NCBI GenBank assembly: GCA_015039315.1
Contig: WIDE01000038.1
Location: 9,279-73,278 of the forward strand
DNA from: Clavulina sp. PMI_390
Lineage: Eukaryota > Basidiomycota > Agaricomycetes > Cantharellales > Hydnaceae
Reading direction: 5' to 3'
Length of the DNA stretch: 64,000 nucleotides
This document shows positions 11,894 through 22,839 of the stretch, one piece after another. Under the pieces are notes generated by a model that worked only from the letters and a program-made list of their open reading frames with translations, was not told where the DNA came from and searched no databases. Each line of letters starts with the position of its first letter. Positions within the stretch are counted from its first letter, which is position 1. The position numbers and the translations under genes were made by a program.

Positions 11894-12112
11894 TGTGTTG
11901 TTGTGACGGCCGGCGTTGTTGTATGAGGACTATGAAGACTTGATGAGCACGTTTGCAGTGTATGGGCGCACCGGTTATGACCGGCCCAAGTCAGGTATTC
12001 GTAAATGGTATGTGGGGTAAACTATTAGTCACTGGCTCCATTGACTGATTCGGCGTGTGTCATCCTTCCGTAATCAGTTGACAGCGGAGTTGCCGGCGTC
12101 TGCCGAGAGAAG

Positions 12113-12120
12113 TATATATT
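12113..12120 (+). promoter_or_regulatory. TATA box of F-box gene
   Basis: TATATATT lies 68 bases before the ATG at 12181 but only 17 before the in-frame ATG at 12130, which favours the downstream start. Confidence 0.5.
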
Positions 12121-12180
12121 CACCCGCTGTTGTTGCAGTCCTACAAAACTTTGTCTCAACCACTCAGACATTCAGACCAG

Positions 12181-13554
12181 ATGGACCACCTCCCCTTCGA
12201 AATACTGACGGAAGTAATGCTTTGGGGGGCATTTTCTTTCAGCGACTTCGAATTTGGGAAGCTGTTGTGGTACCGTCTCACCCTCACCTCTGTCTCTGCT
12301 CGCTGGAGACACACTGCGATTTCGACTGGCTCACTCTGGAGCAGAATTAAAGTTGATATCGAAAAAAATGTCCTACCAGGATCTTTCCCCAACAGGAATA
12401 TTCTTTCGATGCTCGAGCAACACCTTCGCCGCTCAAGAGCTGCTCCTCTCAGCATTACACTTTACCTGGCCAACGAGCTGGGCCCAAGCTGTAAATATAG
12501 CGAGCGGAATATCTGGCTCTTACTGAAACCAGAGACTCACCGTATCAGGCACCTTCATATTTATGGTCGCCCGCGAACCAATCACATCCTTCCATTGGAC
12601 GGTCATTACCCGGCTCTTCGTACCATTTCCGTGAACCAAGCCATTTGGGACTCCACGGAGGACTGGAAGCACTCTATCTTTCGATCGCCAGATGCTGCAC
12701 TCAACCTAACCTCGCTTCAACTTACCGCAACAAATTTTTGCGTGCTTCAGAACATTCCTAGCGCCAAGTTGACATCTTTCACTCTGTTATACTGGCACTT
12801 ATCCTGGAACTCGATACATCAGTTCCTCCTCCAGTCTTGTCAGCTTGTACGGTGTGTCATTCGAGGTGTCGTATCAAGTTCTGGAAAGACGTACGCCCCC
12901 GTGCTGCTGCCTCATGTCACGTTTCTCGAGATTGAGGATCCCCAACTGTTCCGCTGGCTCTCTGTCCCGAACCTAAAGGAGGTTGTTTGTTACCATCAAG
13001 CTTCGACGCTAGCAGATGGGCTGGTCCCCTATAACTGCCCAGAGGACTCTGATCATGCAGCGCAATTCTGCCTGCAGTCGTTAGAGATCGTTCACGGCCT
13101 CGACTTCAAGCCCCAATTCATCGAGCGAGCCGTCCTCCCATTTTGGAAAGTCGCCTTTCAGGATCTTGCGAATATTGTTATTCGCAGCCACAACGACGTT
13201 ATCCCTCTCATCAAGTTTCTCTCTGAGGTAGACCTCATGCCCGCGAAGTCAAGGTTACAAGACGACTCCTTCAAAGGCGCCAGATCCAAAATCGAACATC
13301 TCGTACATCCGACGCATTTCGCCTCTCTTCAATCTCTTGAGATTGAAAACTGTCATTACACAGATGACGGGTATATCAGTCACAAGCCAATAATCGGGTA
13401 TCTTGAGCGATTGCTCGACATTCGACCGAATATGCTCCTTGTGGGAAGCCCTCTCTTAATATCCGAGCTGGAAGCACTATCGCCTAGCTTGCAGGATCGA
13501 CTCTTTTCACAAGACTTATGGGCTCGGCAAACCAGAGAGGTGACAGCTACATGA
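12181..13554 (+). CDS. F-box protein, intronless
   Basis: A single exon gives 457 residues. The F-box begins at the first residues (MDHLPFEILTEVMLWG...), with a WRHTAISTGSLWSRI segment after it. This layout is typical of the large Agaricomycete F-box family. The remainder has leucine-rich spacing (LRTISV, LTSLQL, LTSFTL, VTFLEIED, LQSLEIEN), consistent with a degenerate LRR solenoid. F-box proteins bind Skp1 in SCF ubiquitin ligases and present targets for degradation; the target is unknown. I chose the ATG at 12181 over 12130 because the F-box consensus starts there and because of the TATA spacing. These proteins evolve fast in mushrooms and have few orthologues. Confidence 0.85.
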   Translation: MDHLPFEILTEVMLWGAFSFSDFEFGKLLWYRLTLTSVSARWRHTAISTGSLWSRIKVDIEKNVLPGSFPNRNILSMLEQHLRRSRAAPLSITLYLANELGPSCKYSERNIWLLLKPETHRIRHLHIYGRPRTNHILPLDGHYPALRTISVNQAIWDSTEDWKHSIFRSPDAALNLTSLQLTATNFCVLQNIPSAKLTSFTLLYWHLSWNSIHQFLLQSCQLVRCVIRGVVSSSGKTYAPVLLPHVTFLEIEDPQLFRWLSVPNLKEVVCYHQASTLADGLVPYNCPEDSDHAAQFCLQSLEIVHGLDFKPQFIERAVLPFWKVAFQDLANIVIRSHNDVIPLIKFLSEVDLMPAKSRLQDDSFKGARSKIEHLVHPTHFASLQSLEIENCHYTDDGYISHKPIIGYLERLLDIRPNMLLVGSPLLISELEALSPSLQDRLFSQDLWARQTREVTAT

Positions 13555-14333
13555 GTAAGTGATACACCTTATCAGGGCCCAAGACATCACACCGAGAGCT
13601 TGCAACTCATTTTTCGTATCACACAGCTCAACCACTGAACTCGAGAATCATGTAGAATTCATTCCTTGCATTGACCTAGGTGTTATATCCTTGGAACCTC
13701 TTATGAGAAGAGTTTCCAAACCCCCAAAGAAGAGTTAACTTTATTCAGTGCTCCACTTATTTCCTCATCATAACTGCCGACACAAACGGCATACATAGTA
13801 TAGTTGCGTTCTTTCTCTGTCCTAACCTATGCCTCCCAATAATGTCAACTAATCTGAAAATCGCTGGGCTGTCGGTTGTATGTGCGTTGTGCTCAATACT
13901 TCCACCAGCTGTCCATGGTCGACGATCGATGATATCATCACATTTGCTTTCAAGGAAGACTCGTCTCACACAATGCCGAACCAACAGGAGATACCTCTGT
14001 TCCGCTTATTACCTCATTTGAACTGGAAAATATCGAGCCGCACCCGTAGATACAGCAGCAGCATAAGCTGCTTATTGTTTCGAACTGGTTATGGCGTCAG
14101 TTGGGGACAGGAAGGGCTTGCAAGCCACAATGATATATTATTTTGGAGTCGCGATATATTATGTGCCAAGTGAATCAACTGCTGGGAGAGGTCATTCTCT
14201 TTAAACGTTTCCAAGCCCACGCTGTTACCATTCGAAATATCTAGACAAGTAGAATCAATAATTCGGAAAAGAAGAAGGCCATAAAATAAGGAAGAGCGCC
14301 TCAGGGCAGAAAGTTTGGGCTTGAAAATGTGAA
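13555..14333. other. Convergent intergenic region
   Basis: About 780 bases lie between the F-box stop and the glutathione transferase stop. Only short uncorroborated open frames occur. One alternative splice (donor at the last GTGAGT of the transferase, acceptor near 14243) would extend that gene to about 14187 with an unconserved tail. Confidence 0.4.
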
Positions 14334-15747
14334 TCAATTGTGAACGCGACTCACTTGAGCTGCCGATGGAGACGCTGCTGCTACTTGGACTGCGGGCCTG
14401 GCGCTGACATTATCCAGCCAGCGCTGCAGAAATAATGATATAACAACAGTGATTAGCGTCGCCCTGAAGAAGTGATCGATAGATGTCATCGCAAGAAGGA
14501 AGTAGTGCGTACTTTGAGATTAGGGTATTCTGCGAGGCTTTCAATTCCTGCCTGGTCATAAAGTCGCACGCTGGACGATACACCAATTGGGTCAGTGAAT
14601 TAGGCCGGGTTTCGGGCGGGTGGCATAGCGTCGTTTAGGCACATTGCACTCACTATGGGAAGACGTTGATATCGGCGACAGAGTACATGCCCTTGCCTGG
14701 GCCCACGAGATAGTCACGGCCTTCTAGACGAGTGTTGAGAACACCATAAGTCCGCTTTGTTTCGTCGACCCATCCTAGAGAAGGAAAGTTAAGTTTGCGT
14801 ATATCGTGCAGTGGACTTGGAACGGTGTGTTGACTTACGGGGAGTAAGAGCAGGCGGTTCTGGTTCTGCTACAAAATGCATTGCTTCGCCTAGAAGGTAT
14901 AAGCGTCAGCTCATGAGAATATATGTTTAGGGAAAGAAGAGTCGAAGTAGATAGATGGCGACAAACCTTGTATGGGGCTGATATCTTTTGGATTTGGGTG
15001 GGTTATGGGTATCAGAATCACGAGGCTATAAAGGGAGCACAAAAAGATTTCAACTGACCTCCATGCTATAATTGTGCAAGGAGATGAACGTAAGAGGGAT
15101 TGTCTTTGAGTCCGATGGATCCATTGGACGGATGAGGGATCGGGCTAGCTTACAGCAAAGAACATCATCTGCAATGCCTGATTCTCCTCGTCTGATCCTC
15201 TCGGGAAGCTCAGTTTATGCTCCTTATCGAATTGCTGGGCCAGATACAGTATAATGGCTGCTGTTTCGGTGACTGTGAAATCGGTACCGTCGGGGCGATG
15301 ATGGACGAGGGTGGGAATCCGGCCATTTGGATTGATCTGCCAATGGTGAAGCAAGAAAAGAGTCAGGAAAGATAGCTCTTGAAGGAAAGCAGAAATTAGT
15401 AAAAATAATTGGACACCCACCTTCAGGTACCATTCTTTTTTTTGCTCTTGGCTCGATTGTCGCAGGTCGACGATTCTAGCAAGATAGTCGATGTCGGGGT
15501 TCTTGGGATAGGCTGCCTGGAGCTCCGCTAATCCATCAGAATTTCAGCAAGGGGAGCAACGGATTCGACGAGATTTGAGCAGAGATGTACGGTACGATTG
15601 AGGAGTTGTGGGCGGGAAGATGCGCTCAGTTACTTTTGGGTGCAGTGACGTTGACCGCGAGTGGAACGTACCAAATATCAAGCCAGCCTTGAATGCATTA
15701 GGGCTCCAGCGAGATCCGACAGTGTACAAGGTGAATGGAGGAGTCAT
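14334..15747 (-). CDS. URE2-like glutathione S-transferase
   Basis: Nine exons (15747-15672, 15527-15421, 15336-15154, 15065-15059, 14984-14967, 14889-14839, 14774-14654, 14570-14513, 14423-14334) give 236 residues. The thioredoxin-fold N-domain includes FTLYTVGSRWSPNAFK, INPNGRIPTLVHH with the cis-Pro, and the glutathione-binding TETAAIILYLAQ. The helical C-domain includes ALTPRWVDETKRTYGVLNTRL, then GMYSVADINVFPYVR and AGIESLAEYPNLKRWLDN. This is the fungal URE2/GTT2-like class, which conjugates or reduces electrophiles in the cytosol. Two exons are only 7 and 18 nt, and both are needed to hold frame. The frame is open upstream to an ATG at 16101, giving a basic, Ser/Arg-rich extension that could be a mitochondrial presequence or simply leader. 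The last few residues are uncertain. Confidence 0.88.
15059..15065 (-). other. 7-nt micro-exon of the glutathione transferase
   Basis: CATGGAG lies between a TATAG acceptor and a GTCAGT donor. It joins MMFFA to GDISPIQG in frame, and the 18-nt exon at 14967-14984 follows. Without both exons the conserved helix region shifts frame. Confidence 0.6.
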
Positions 15748-16567
15748 GTGTGCTGAGGATGAGGAAAGATGTGTGCGAGATAATGGTCGTCGAGAAGAGC
15801 TTTGCGAGGAAAGGTGAGCTTTATGGGAAGTGAAAAAGGGGTGACGGAATCGATCAGCTGACTGAGCCAACGGTCGAGAGAGCCTAGTCAAAATGACTAA
15901 GGATCGATAGCTCTGCGATGTCGGCGGGGAAAGGGGTATTCTGATGCGGAACGGCCGACGGACGAGAGAGGGCAATGTCATGAACACGAACAGACCTCCA
16001 AAGGCCCCTGCTTGTAATGTGGTACCACGAGGCGTGGCAGTCGCTGAGAGAGTCAATTCAGCTCGTGGATTTTCACACCGCCCCCCGACATTAGCGGCCA
16101 CATTCAGTCCGATCCTGTCGGTGCGTCACCAGATTCGTAGGTCGACTCTCCTATCTCTTCTACAGAATGAATATGAGTCAGATGTACATAGCATTACATC
16201 GAGAAGGCGCGCGCACCAGTCCCTAATACGAGCGCATGATTTAGGGCAACTCCAGGTGTAACGGTGAGGCCCGGATTCTCCGAACTTTCACGTGTCAGAG
16301 TGCATAATATAGGTAGGGAGTGGTTTCTGGGAGGCTTGAGCGTAAATAGCATCCGAGTTACTGAGTGGGACGATAAGAGGAGATTCTGGAATAGTTATTC
16401 GATAATAACCATCCGGACAGGCGCGCTGACTGGTCTGACGTCTGTTGTTTGGTCGCCAAACAAACAGCAAACACATCTCTGCAGCTCTCCTCGGGCTCCG
16501 CGCGTTCAAACGTCTTCCTCGGCCTGGTCTTTTTTGTTGAATTTACATATCATAAAGAGGCTCGTAA
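15748..16567. other. Divergent promoter region
   Basis: About 820 bases separate two genes that point away from each other. The minus-strand frame stays open to 16101 upstream of the transferase (possible targeting extension). No other gene is seen. Confidence 0.5.
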
Positions 16568-18370
16568 ATGGCGCGTGCTGGCTCACTTCGATCATCTATT
16601 GTGTCTATTCTAGCAACTGGTCTTCTCATCTCCAATCGCATTCGACCTGGGAATGCTCAGCTATACACTACATCAAGCGGTGCCGTCTATATTCTACCTC
16701 CTGGCGCACCTGCGCCGCAACCCCCTTCTGAAACTGGAGCCTCTCTGAGTACTTCCTCCTATGATTATTGGTGGCCCTTTCCCCCAAACACCCAAGTCGC
16801 GAACCCATCTCCTACAGATAATAGTCCAATCCCCTCGCCCCAGGACTCAAATGTGCCAACATCACCCCCTATGTCCCAAACTTCCTCAGCCTTCGCCGTG
16901 TTTCCGACCGTGACCTTCCCCGCAGCCTCCATCCAGCCTCTCAACTCTCCCTCAAACGGCACCTCCATTTCTCTTCCCACCAATTCTTCAGATGCAGCTA
17001 ACGCAATTGCCTCCTCCAGCACCACCAAACCCATTATCACCATCACCGCTATGACGTCATCCCTTCCCAAAAATACATCGAACCCAACACCCCATGGATT
17101 CAAGCTCATCTACCTCACACCAGTCTTCGCCATCATCGGACTCATTACTGGCGCTACAGTCGGTTCCATGATATACCGTGTCTATCTCCGTCGCCAACTT
17201 GCTCGTCAATATCAAGGCTCTCCTTCGCTCGCAAGTCGCGAATGGGAACGATATGGAAGCCCTCGTGCGTTGGATCGTGCGGGAGCCGAACCTCTGCTTG
17301 GATATACGGATGGAGGGCTCAAGTTTGGAAATGGGAGCACCCCAGTTCTTCCGAGACGCCTGGGAGGGGCTGGAGGCGCGCGCGTATTAGAGGGTGGTGC
17401 TATGTATGACAAGTACGCCAAGCTATGGGAGGAAAAGGACGGTGAGAATGAAGAAGACGAGGAAGAGGGGTGGAAAGGTGCATTCGCTCATATTGGAGGT
17501 ATTTTTCAGGCTCGTGAGCGACGTCGCGACGACGAGCAGTGTAGGGTAGCTCCCCAACGGAACGATGTCGATGCTGATGAAACTGGTGTGCCTCTGAACC
17601 ACACCTTACACCGCTCCTCACCTAGAGCTCAAGCCGCCTCTAGCGCTTCTAGATCCCCTAACGCTCACATACCTGCAAGCCTTAACGTTGCTGGCAGCTC
17701 TAGACCTTGGCATGATCGTCTCCCTTCGATGAACGCCACTTTCGCCGCAGCTATCCCCACTTCTTCCACCGCCGACGCTCTCGCCAAGTATACTCGTCCC
17801 ACGGCTACTCGAGCTCAATCCCACTCTACCAAGCCCACTGCCAACCCTGGACCCAACGCACGCTCCCCAACTAGTCTTTTCTCAGGATACTCCACCCCTA
17901 CCTCGATTCAACCTGCACCAGCTCTACTCAACATCCCACCCGAAGAAGCGAAGAATATGACACACTCGACCATCCGCGGTATTATCGCTGGAGGACTTGA
18001 TCGATTCGGATTAGCTGTTGGCTTGTGGAAGAAGCCTGAGACTCTCGACGACTCCACATTCACCGTCGAGCGAAAGCAGCCTTCCCGACCTCAACCTTAC
18101 CTTCGTGGCAACTCAACTCATGACTCAGCACGTCCTATGCAGCCGGTGAACTATCAAGGAGACGCGTTTGGGATTGGAAAAGGCGAGACGACGACGGAAG
18201 AAGGGTTCACGCCGACACCAAAACATTTTTATTCGCAGCAGAGTCGAAGTGGGGTGAGTCCTAGTGAGAAGAGTGTGGTATCGAAAGAGTGGAATCCGAC
18301 GAAGGGTAGGTGGCAGGCCAAGTATCGCTATCCGCCTCAGTTTGGTTGGGGCACGCCAACACCTACTCCC

Positions 18371-18409
<39 letters not shown>

Positions 18410-20523
18410 GTCGGTGCTGGCACGCATGGTCATCGCCTCGGGGGTCGTGGTTGGCATCGTCACGATGACGATAAGGAGGATGCGGCGGCGGACTTCGATG
18501 ATCTGCCGATGGGACGAGATGGTGAGTGCGCTATGGAACGCACTGCTTTGCTCAGCCCCGTCATCGGCGCATTGCGCGCTGGTAACTATCCATCTACAAA
18601 TGCGGCTGGTGGTGGTGGTGCGGTAGGCGGGAACGACACGACTGTTCGCCGAGCGAGTGGGAACCAGGTACGCCCTGAAGGTGCGTCGACCGTCTCGAAT
18701 CGGCGCGCGCCACGAGCCGCGTTCTTCCAACATGCGTACGACACTGCGGATAACGGCGGAAGGCTCCCCGCTTCGACTTCAGGAAGGATTGTTTCGGGTG
18801 CTGGAACTACGGGGAAGGCTGGCGCTGGGGTTTCTGGATTAGGTGTTGGGGCGGGATACCCGAGTGGGACGATGGAGTCCCGGTATCGCAAGGTCATCCA
18901 TGAGTATCGTGATGCCGATCCCATGATACCTTTGGCCGACACTACTGGTGAAACTGGAGATGCAGCTGTTCCTGCCCGCGTACGAGATGCGACGGACGGT
19001 GTCCCTATCGTCAAGCTTGAGGAAGAGTCTGCTGATTATGGTATGGCGATGCCCATACGACTAACGCCTGCTTCCAACGCGGCTCCTCGTCCAGTGCATA
19101 AGGGAGATGGCTTTTCAGGCGGTAACTCGGATGATGAATACCAAGATCTGATGCACAACACCCATTTGGATCATCAAAGTCTGTACCTTGCTCTTATTCT
19201 CTTGCCTTTCTTGACGCGACATTTGGCTGATCCGCGTGCCTTTTTAGCAAACAGTCCACACTATCTAGGAACATCGTCCCTGTCCCCCAAACCGCACCAG
19301 CCTCATAAGAAAGCAAGCTCATCAAAACTTCGTCTCAAAGCTCGTCCTTTGGCTCTGTCCCCCTCTATTTCTAGCCCTCTGTCGCCCGATCCAGCTCATA
19401 TGACACGCATTACTGCTACACTTGGAGCCGACGCGATTGGGGTTTCGGAGAGTGCTTCTCGTCTACCACTCTCTCTCTCTATGGGATCTGTCGACAACAA
19501 TGATGGACGCGATGTCGCGGGAGGAGACAAGCCAACCTTACGACTGCTGAACCATAATATCGCCAGATTCTTGCCAACAGGAGAGTCCGAAGTGGCCTTT
19601 TCCCGTACTGGAATCAATGACGATCCCAGCGCTGATGGGTTCCGCGCAGGAAAGAACCGAGGAGAACGGGAGGATCAAGAGAAGTAAGTCCGCATGCCTG
19701 TCCGTCTTGCGGAGGATGTATGCCGTCCAGCTGATGCTTGCGTCCCGTGAGAATGCGCATGAAGAACCTAGCAGGTGAACCTAGCTTCGGCTCCCCGTCT
19801 CCATTCACTCCTATTCCGCTCCACGACCTGCCGCCTACGGAAGTTATCCGCTCCGCCGCTGATGCAAGCCCGGTGAAATTACCTGCACCAGTATCCCTCG
19901 AACGCACCGATTCCACAACTCACAAAGAGCGCCTTCAAAGACTGAAGCCGCCTGCAGCCGACATCACGGATACTCCTGCACCAGTGCTTCGCCTCAACAC
20001 CGGATCTATCACCAGCAGTATGATGCCCTCTGCATTTCACAACAAACCTTTACATCCAACGAGGGCCAGAGAAATGGCAGGAGCCGTGGAGGCAGTACTA
20101 GGACGAGCGCATGAGGGGAAGGATCTTCGCGATAGGGTAAAGGAAAAGATGGGACGGCAAGAATCGGGTGAGCTGCAAGGGCAACGACGCACTAGATCGA
20201 GGCCGAAAAGCGCCGAGGAGAACGCCTTGTGGGATGCCGAACGCGAACGGATGGTTCGAGAGAAGGCTCAGGCGAGAAGAAGTCTTGACTCGACTGATTT
20301 GGTTAGGAATCATGGGGAGCCCCGAGCGGGACCTCGTTCGGGGCCCGACTCGGAGCGTTGGAGTTCTGCTTCTGCGGAGGAGAACCGCCTAGGCGGCCGT
20401 CAGCGTGGTATGAGCGTGATTCAACGGGCCCAAGAGATCGATCGTATAGAACAACTTGAACTCGAGGCAGTAAGACGTGGTGATATCAAAAGGGGGAAAC
20501 GAAAGAGTATGGAACGCGGATGA
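16568..20523 (+). CDS. Large single-pass membrane protein, function unknown
   Basis: Two exons (16568-19683, 19752-20523) give 1,295 residues. A signal peptide (SIVSILATGLLISN...) leads into about 140 residues of Ser/Thr/Pro-rich, NxS/T-bearing ectodomain. One membrane helix follows (LIYLTPVFAIIGLITGATVG, near residues 180-200), with a basic stop (YLRRQLARQY) and a very long polar cytoplasmic tail. The topology resembles fungal wall-stress sensors and Axl2-like proteins, but the tail is far longer and I recognise no domain in it. The tail holds an acidic EENEEDEEEG-type patch, a (GS)n run encoded by six GGTTCT repeats, and a charged, probably coiled C-terminal segment (ERERMVREKAQARR). It is divergent from the glutathione transferase. 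The intron is supported by phase and restores 257 more residues. Confidence 0.8.
18371..18406 (+). repeat. (GGTTCT)6 coding microsatellite
   Basis: Six perfect copies of a six-base unit lie inside the membrane-protein gene and encode a Gly-Ser run. Length variation would stay in frame. Confidence 0.9.
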
Positions 20524-20966
20524 AAGCTGGTGGCCTTCGTCGTGAGTCATTCCATTTCTCTCAGGGCGGCAACCAAACGCAATTCTGAATATTTTCCCCT
20601 GATTCTCTGTCTGGAAATAGTCTTGTAATTTTTTTTCTCCGTAGCTACCCAAAATTTGATTCATTGGAGTCGATAGATAATCACGATTAGTAACAATGGA
20701 GGAGTTCCGATTATCCAAGCTGAAAAACAAGATGAACTTTGAATATGGCAAATGATGCGATTATTCAGACGCAAAGATGAGGACCCAAACAAACTATCAG
20801 CAAGCATAATCAACAAGATGGGAGCAGACGATAGCCCGCTTGACGAAATGACAGGCAAAAGAAACAAGAAACAAGAAACATATAACGTTACACAATCTCC
20901 CAGAGCGGGACAATCAATTATTGGCCGATCGCATGAAGCGACGCTCGCCGGGACCTAGAGTTTCGA
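20524..20966. other. Convergent intergenic region
   Basis: About 440 bases lie between two gene 3' ends. It is AT-rich in the middle and no gene is seen. Confidence 0.5.
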
Positions 20967-22839
20967 TTACTCCAGTCGCGGATTTTTACGACTCGAGCTC
21001 GCGACCGGCTGCTGCTCCTGGTATGGAGCGCGCCGCTTTGTGGGCCTCTTATTCGCTTCTAGCTCGTCGTGTCTACAGAAGAGCGCGAATAGATAGGGTT
21101 AGCGGGGGTCATGGTTTGGAAGCTAAAAAGCCAACGATTTACCTCACATCAACCTCGGTCGGGCCTGTTTCTTTTTGCTTTCCCTTCCGCTTCTCCGTCA
21201 TCGCCACCAGTTCTTGAAACTTTGGACGACTTTCCTCGAGACTCTTCATTTGCGCTTGGCGAGTGGCTGGTGAGAACACTGTCATCTGGTGGAGCATCAA
21301 TCGCCGTGCCTGATGACGAGCGATCTCTGAGGATGGGTGTTGAAGTGGTTGAGTATCGCGGGCGGAGACGGATTTATGTGATACGCTATCTCCACTTGCG
21401 GGGAGAGTGCTCTGACCGGATGCTGCAGGAGGCGTTTCTGAGATAGATTGTGGGGAGAGACATGACGGATGAGGTAGTCCTTCTTCTTTCACTTCAAGAT
21501 GGGAGGAGTGATCGAGAGAGATAGTATCTTTGTTGGAAGTAGTGCCGATTGCATCATAGGTGAGGACGGTGGCTGACGAGCTTGATGATGGCGATGAGGC
21601 GATTAGAGTGCTAGATGACGTTGACGCGCATTCCTGATTGTTTGATATGTCCCCGATACCCTCAGTGCTCCTGATTTGCGCCTGTCTAAACGCCTTGACC
21701 CTCCTCTCAAGAATTTCGATGTGATCGTCAACCCAATCCGCAACTTCTGGAAGGTCCCACCTTGTCGCCTATACCAGTTATTAGCATTCACGAATACATA
21801 GAGTTAAAGAAGACGGCCCTACAAGGTGCATGGGCGAAAGCTCTTCGAATAGACTACACTTGGCAATAGATGCTTTGCCCCCCTTGCATGACTGATAGCT
21901 GGTAACATCCGACCACTCGTCCGTGGGCAGACTACTCAGATGCTCTACAAGTAGTCTCGTCTCTTTTTCAAACAGGTAACCAGCACGCCTATTCCAGAAT
22001 TCAAGTCAGTTACCTATTGAAGCTCAAGAATGATACATACTCATTCAACGACGTGCAGTCTTTGGGCGTGAACTCCAGAGGCTCTTTGAAGTGAGCCATG
22101 CTGTCAAGCCACCCAGGAGTCTCGAGATGAACAGTTTTTTGCCAGCGCTGACGATAAAGAATGCAGGTTTTGAATAGTTTATTCCACTGTGGATGATTGA
22201 GGGGGCAGATGATAATTTCCGCGTCACGGGCATTGGGCACAATCTCAGCACCCATACACTAGAAAACACAGCGTAAATGTAAAATCCATCCCAATGAAAG
22301 AGATACGAATAGCCTACCCCTAGAAGATTTCCCATGCTCTGCATTGCATTGTCCTCGACTAAGTAAACTTTCATTGGGACACCAGTTCCCCCACTCAGAA
22401 AGAGGGAAGGATAGTCCCTAAAGGTAAAAGAGAACCTTGACTTCGAATTTGAGAGACAGCGCGTAATTACTGTCCATGGCACAGGTGGTGTTTGATACAC
22501 GGGTGTAGGAGCTGAAGATGGCGACGGCGGTATGAGAATCATATCAAAGGGATACTGGGATGCTTCATAAAGTGGAAGTGCCGCTAACGGTACCAGCCTT
22601 CCACCCATTTGCTAGCGGGCAAATGATTGACGAACGAGGCTACAATTTAGTGATACAATTGGCCAAACTATGTGGTATAACCTCACCTTGATCCGGCTAG
22701 AAAGCCATTGAGTTAGCTCTGGACGAAACCCCTCGTCCGTTAGAATGACGCGACCACGAATGAGGTCAGGGTTCATGGGCTGGTTGTGCAAGCGCCGTAG
22801 CCGCGACATGGTCGCATAGGGGACACAGGAGTGGTCCAA
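20967..22839 (-). CDS. BRCT-like domain nuclear protein, function unknown
   Basis: Six exons (22839-22687, 22611-22318, 22258-22041, 21988-21823, 21768-21143, 21072-20967) give 520 residues. Two BRCT-like units are seen. Residues about 25-75 (IRGRVILTDEGFRPEL, then QMGGRLVP) form one. About 120-215 form the other, with VYLVEDNAMQ, GCMGAEIVPNARDAEIIICP and the late tryptophan in VHLETPGWLDSM. BRCT modules bind phosphopeptides or DNA ends in repair and checkpoint proteins. The C-terminal half is Ser-rich and disordered, with a coiled patch (DDHIEILERRVKAFRQAQ), and ends in the basic NKRPTKRRAP, a likely nuclear signal. That tail comes from a last exon found by phase; without it the frame stops at 21139. 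A weaker alternative start is 22809. Confidence 0.65.

Noticed and set aside
3977..16101. Secondary-metabolite gene cluster
   Set aside because: Monooxygenase, aldolase, transporter and glutathione transferase are near each other, but there is no core synthase, terpene cyclase or cluster regulator.
18125..18733. 202-codon Arg/Thr-rich minus-strand frame
   Set aside because: A mirror of the low-complexity tail of the membrane protein, with an (RT)n run from the GGTTCT microsatellite; no start context or motifs.
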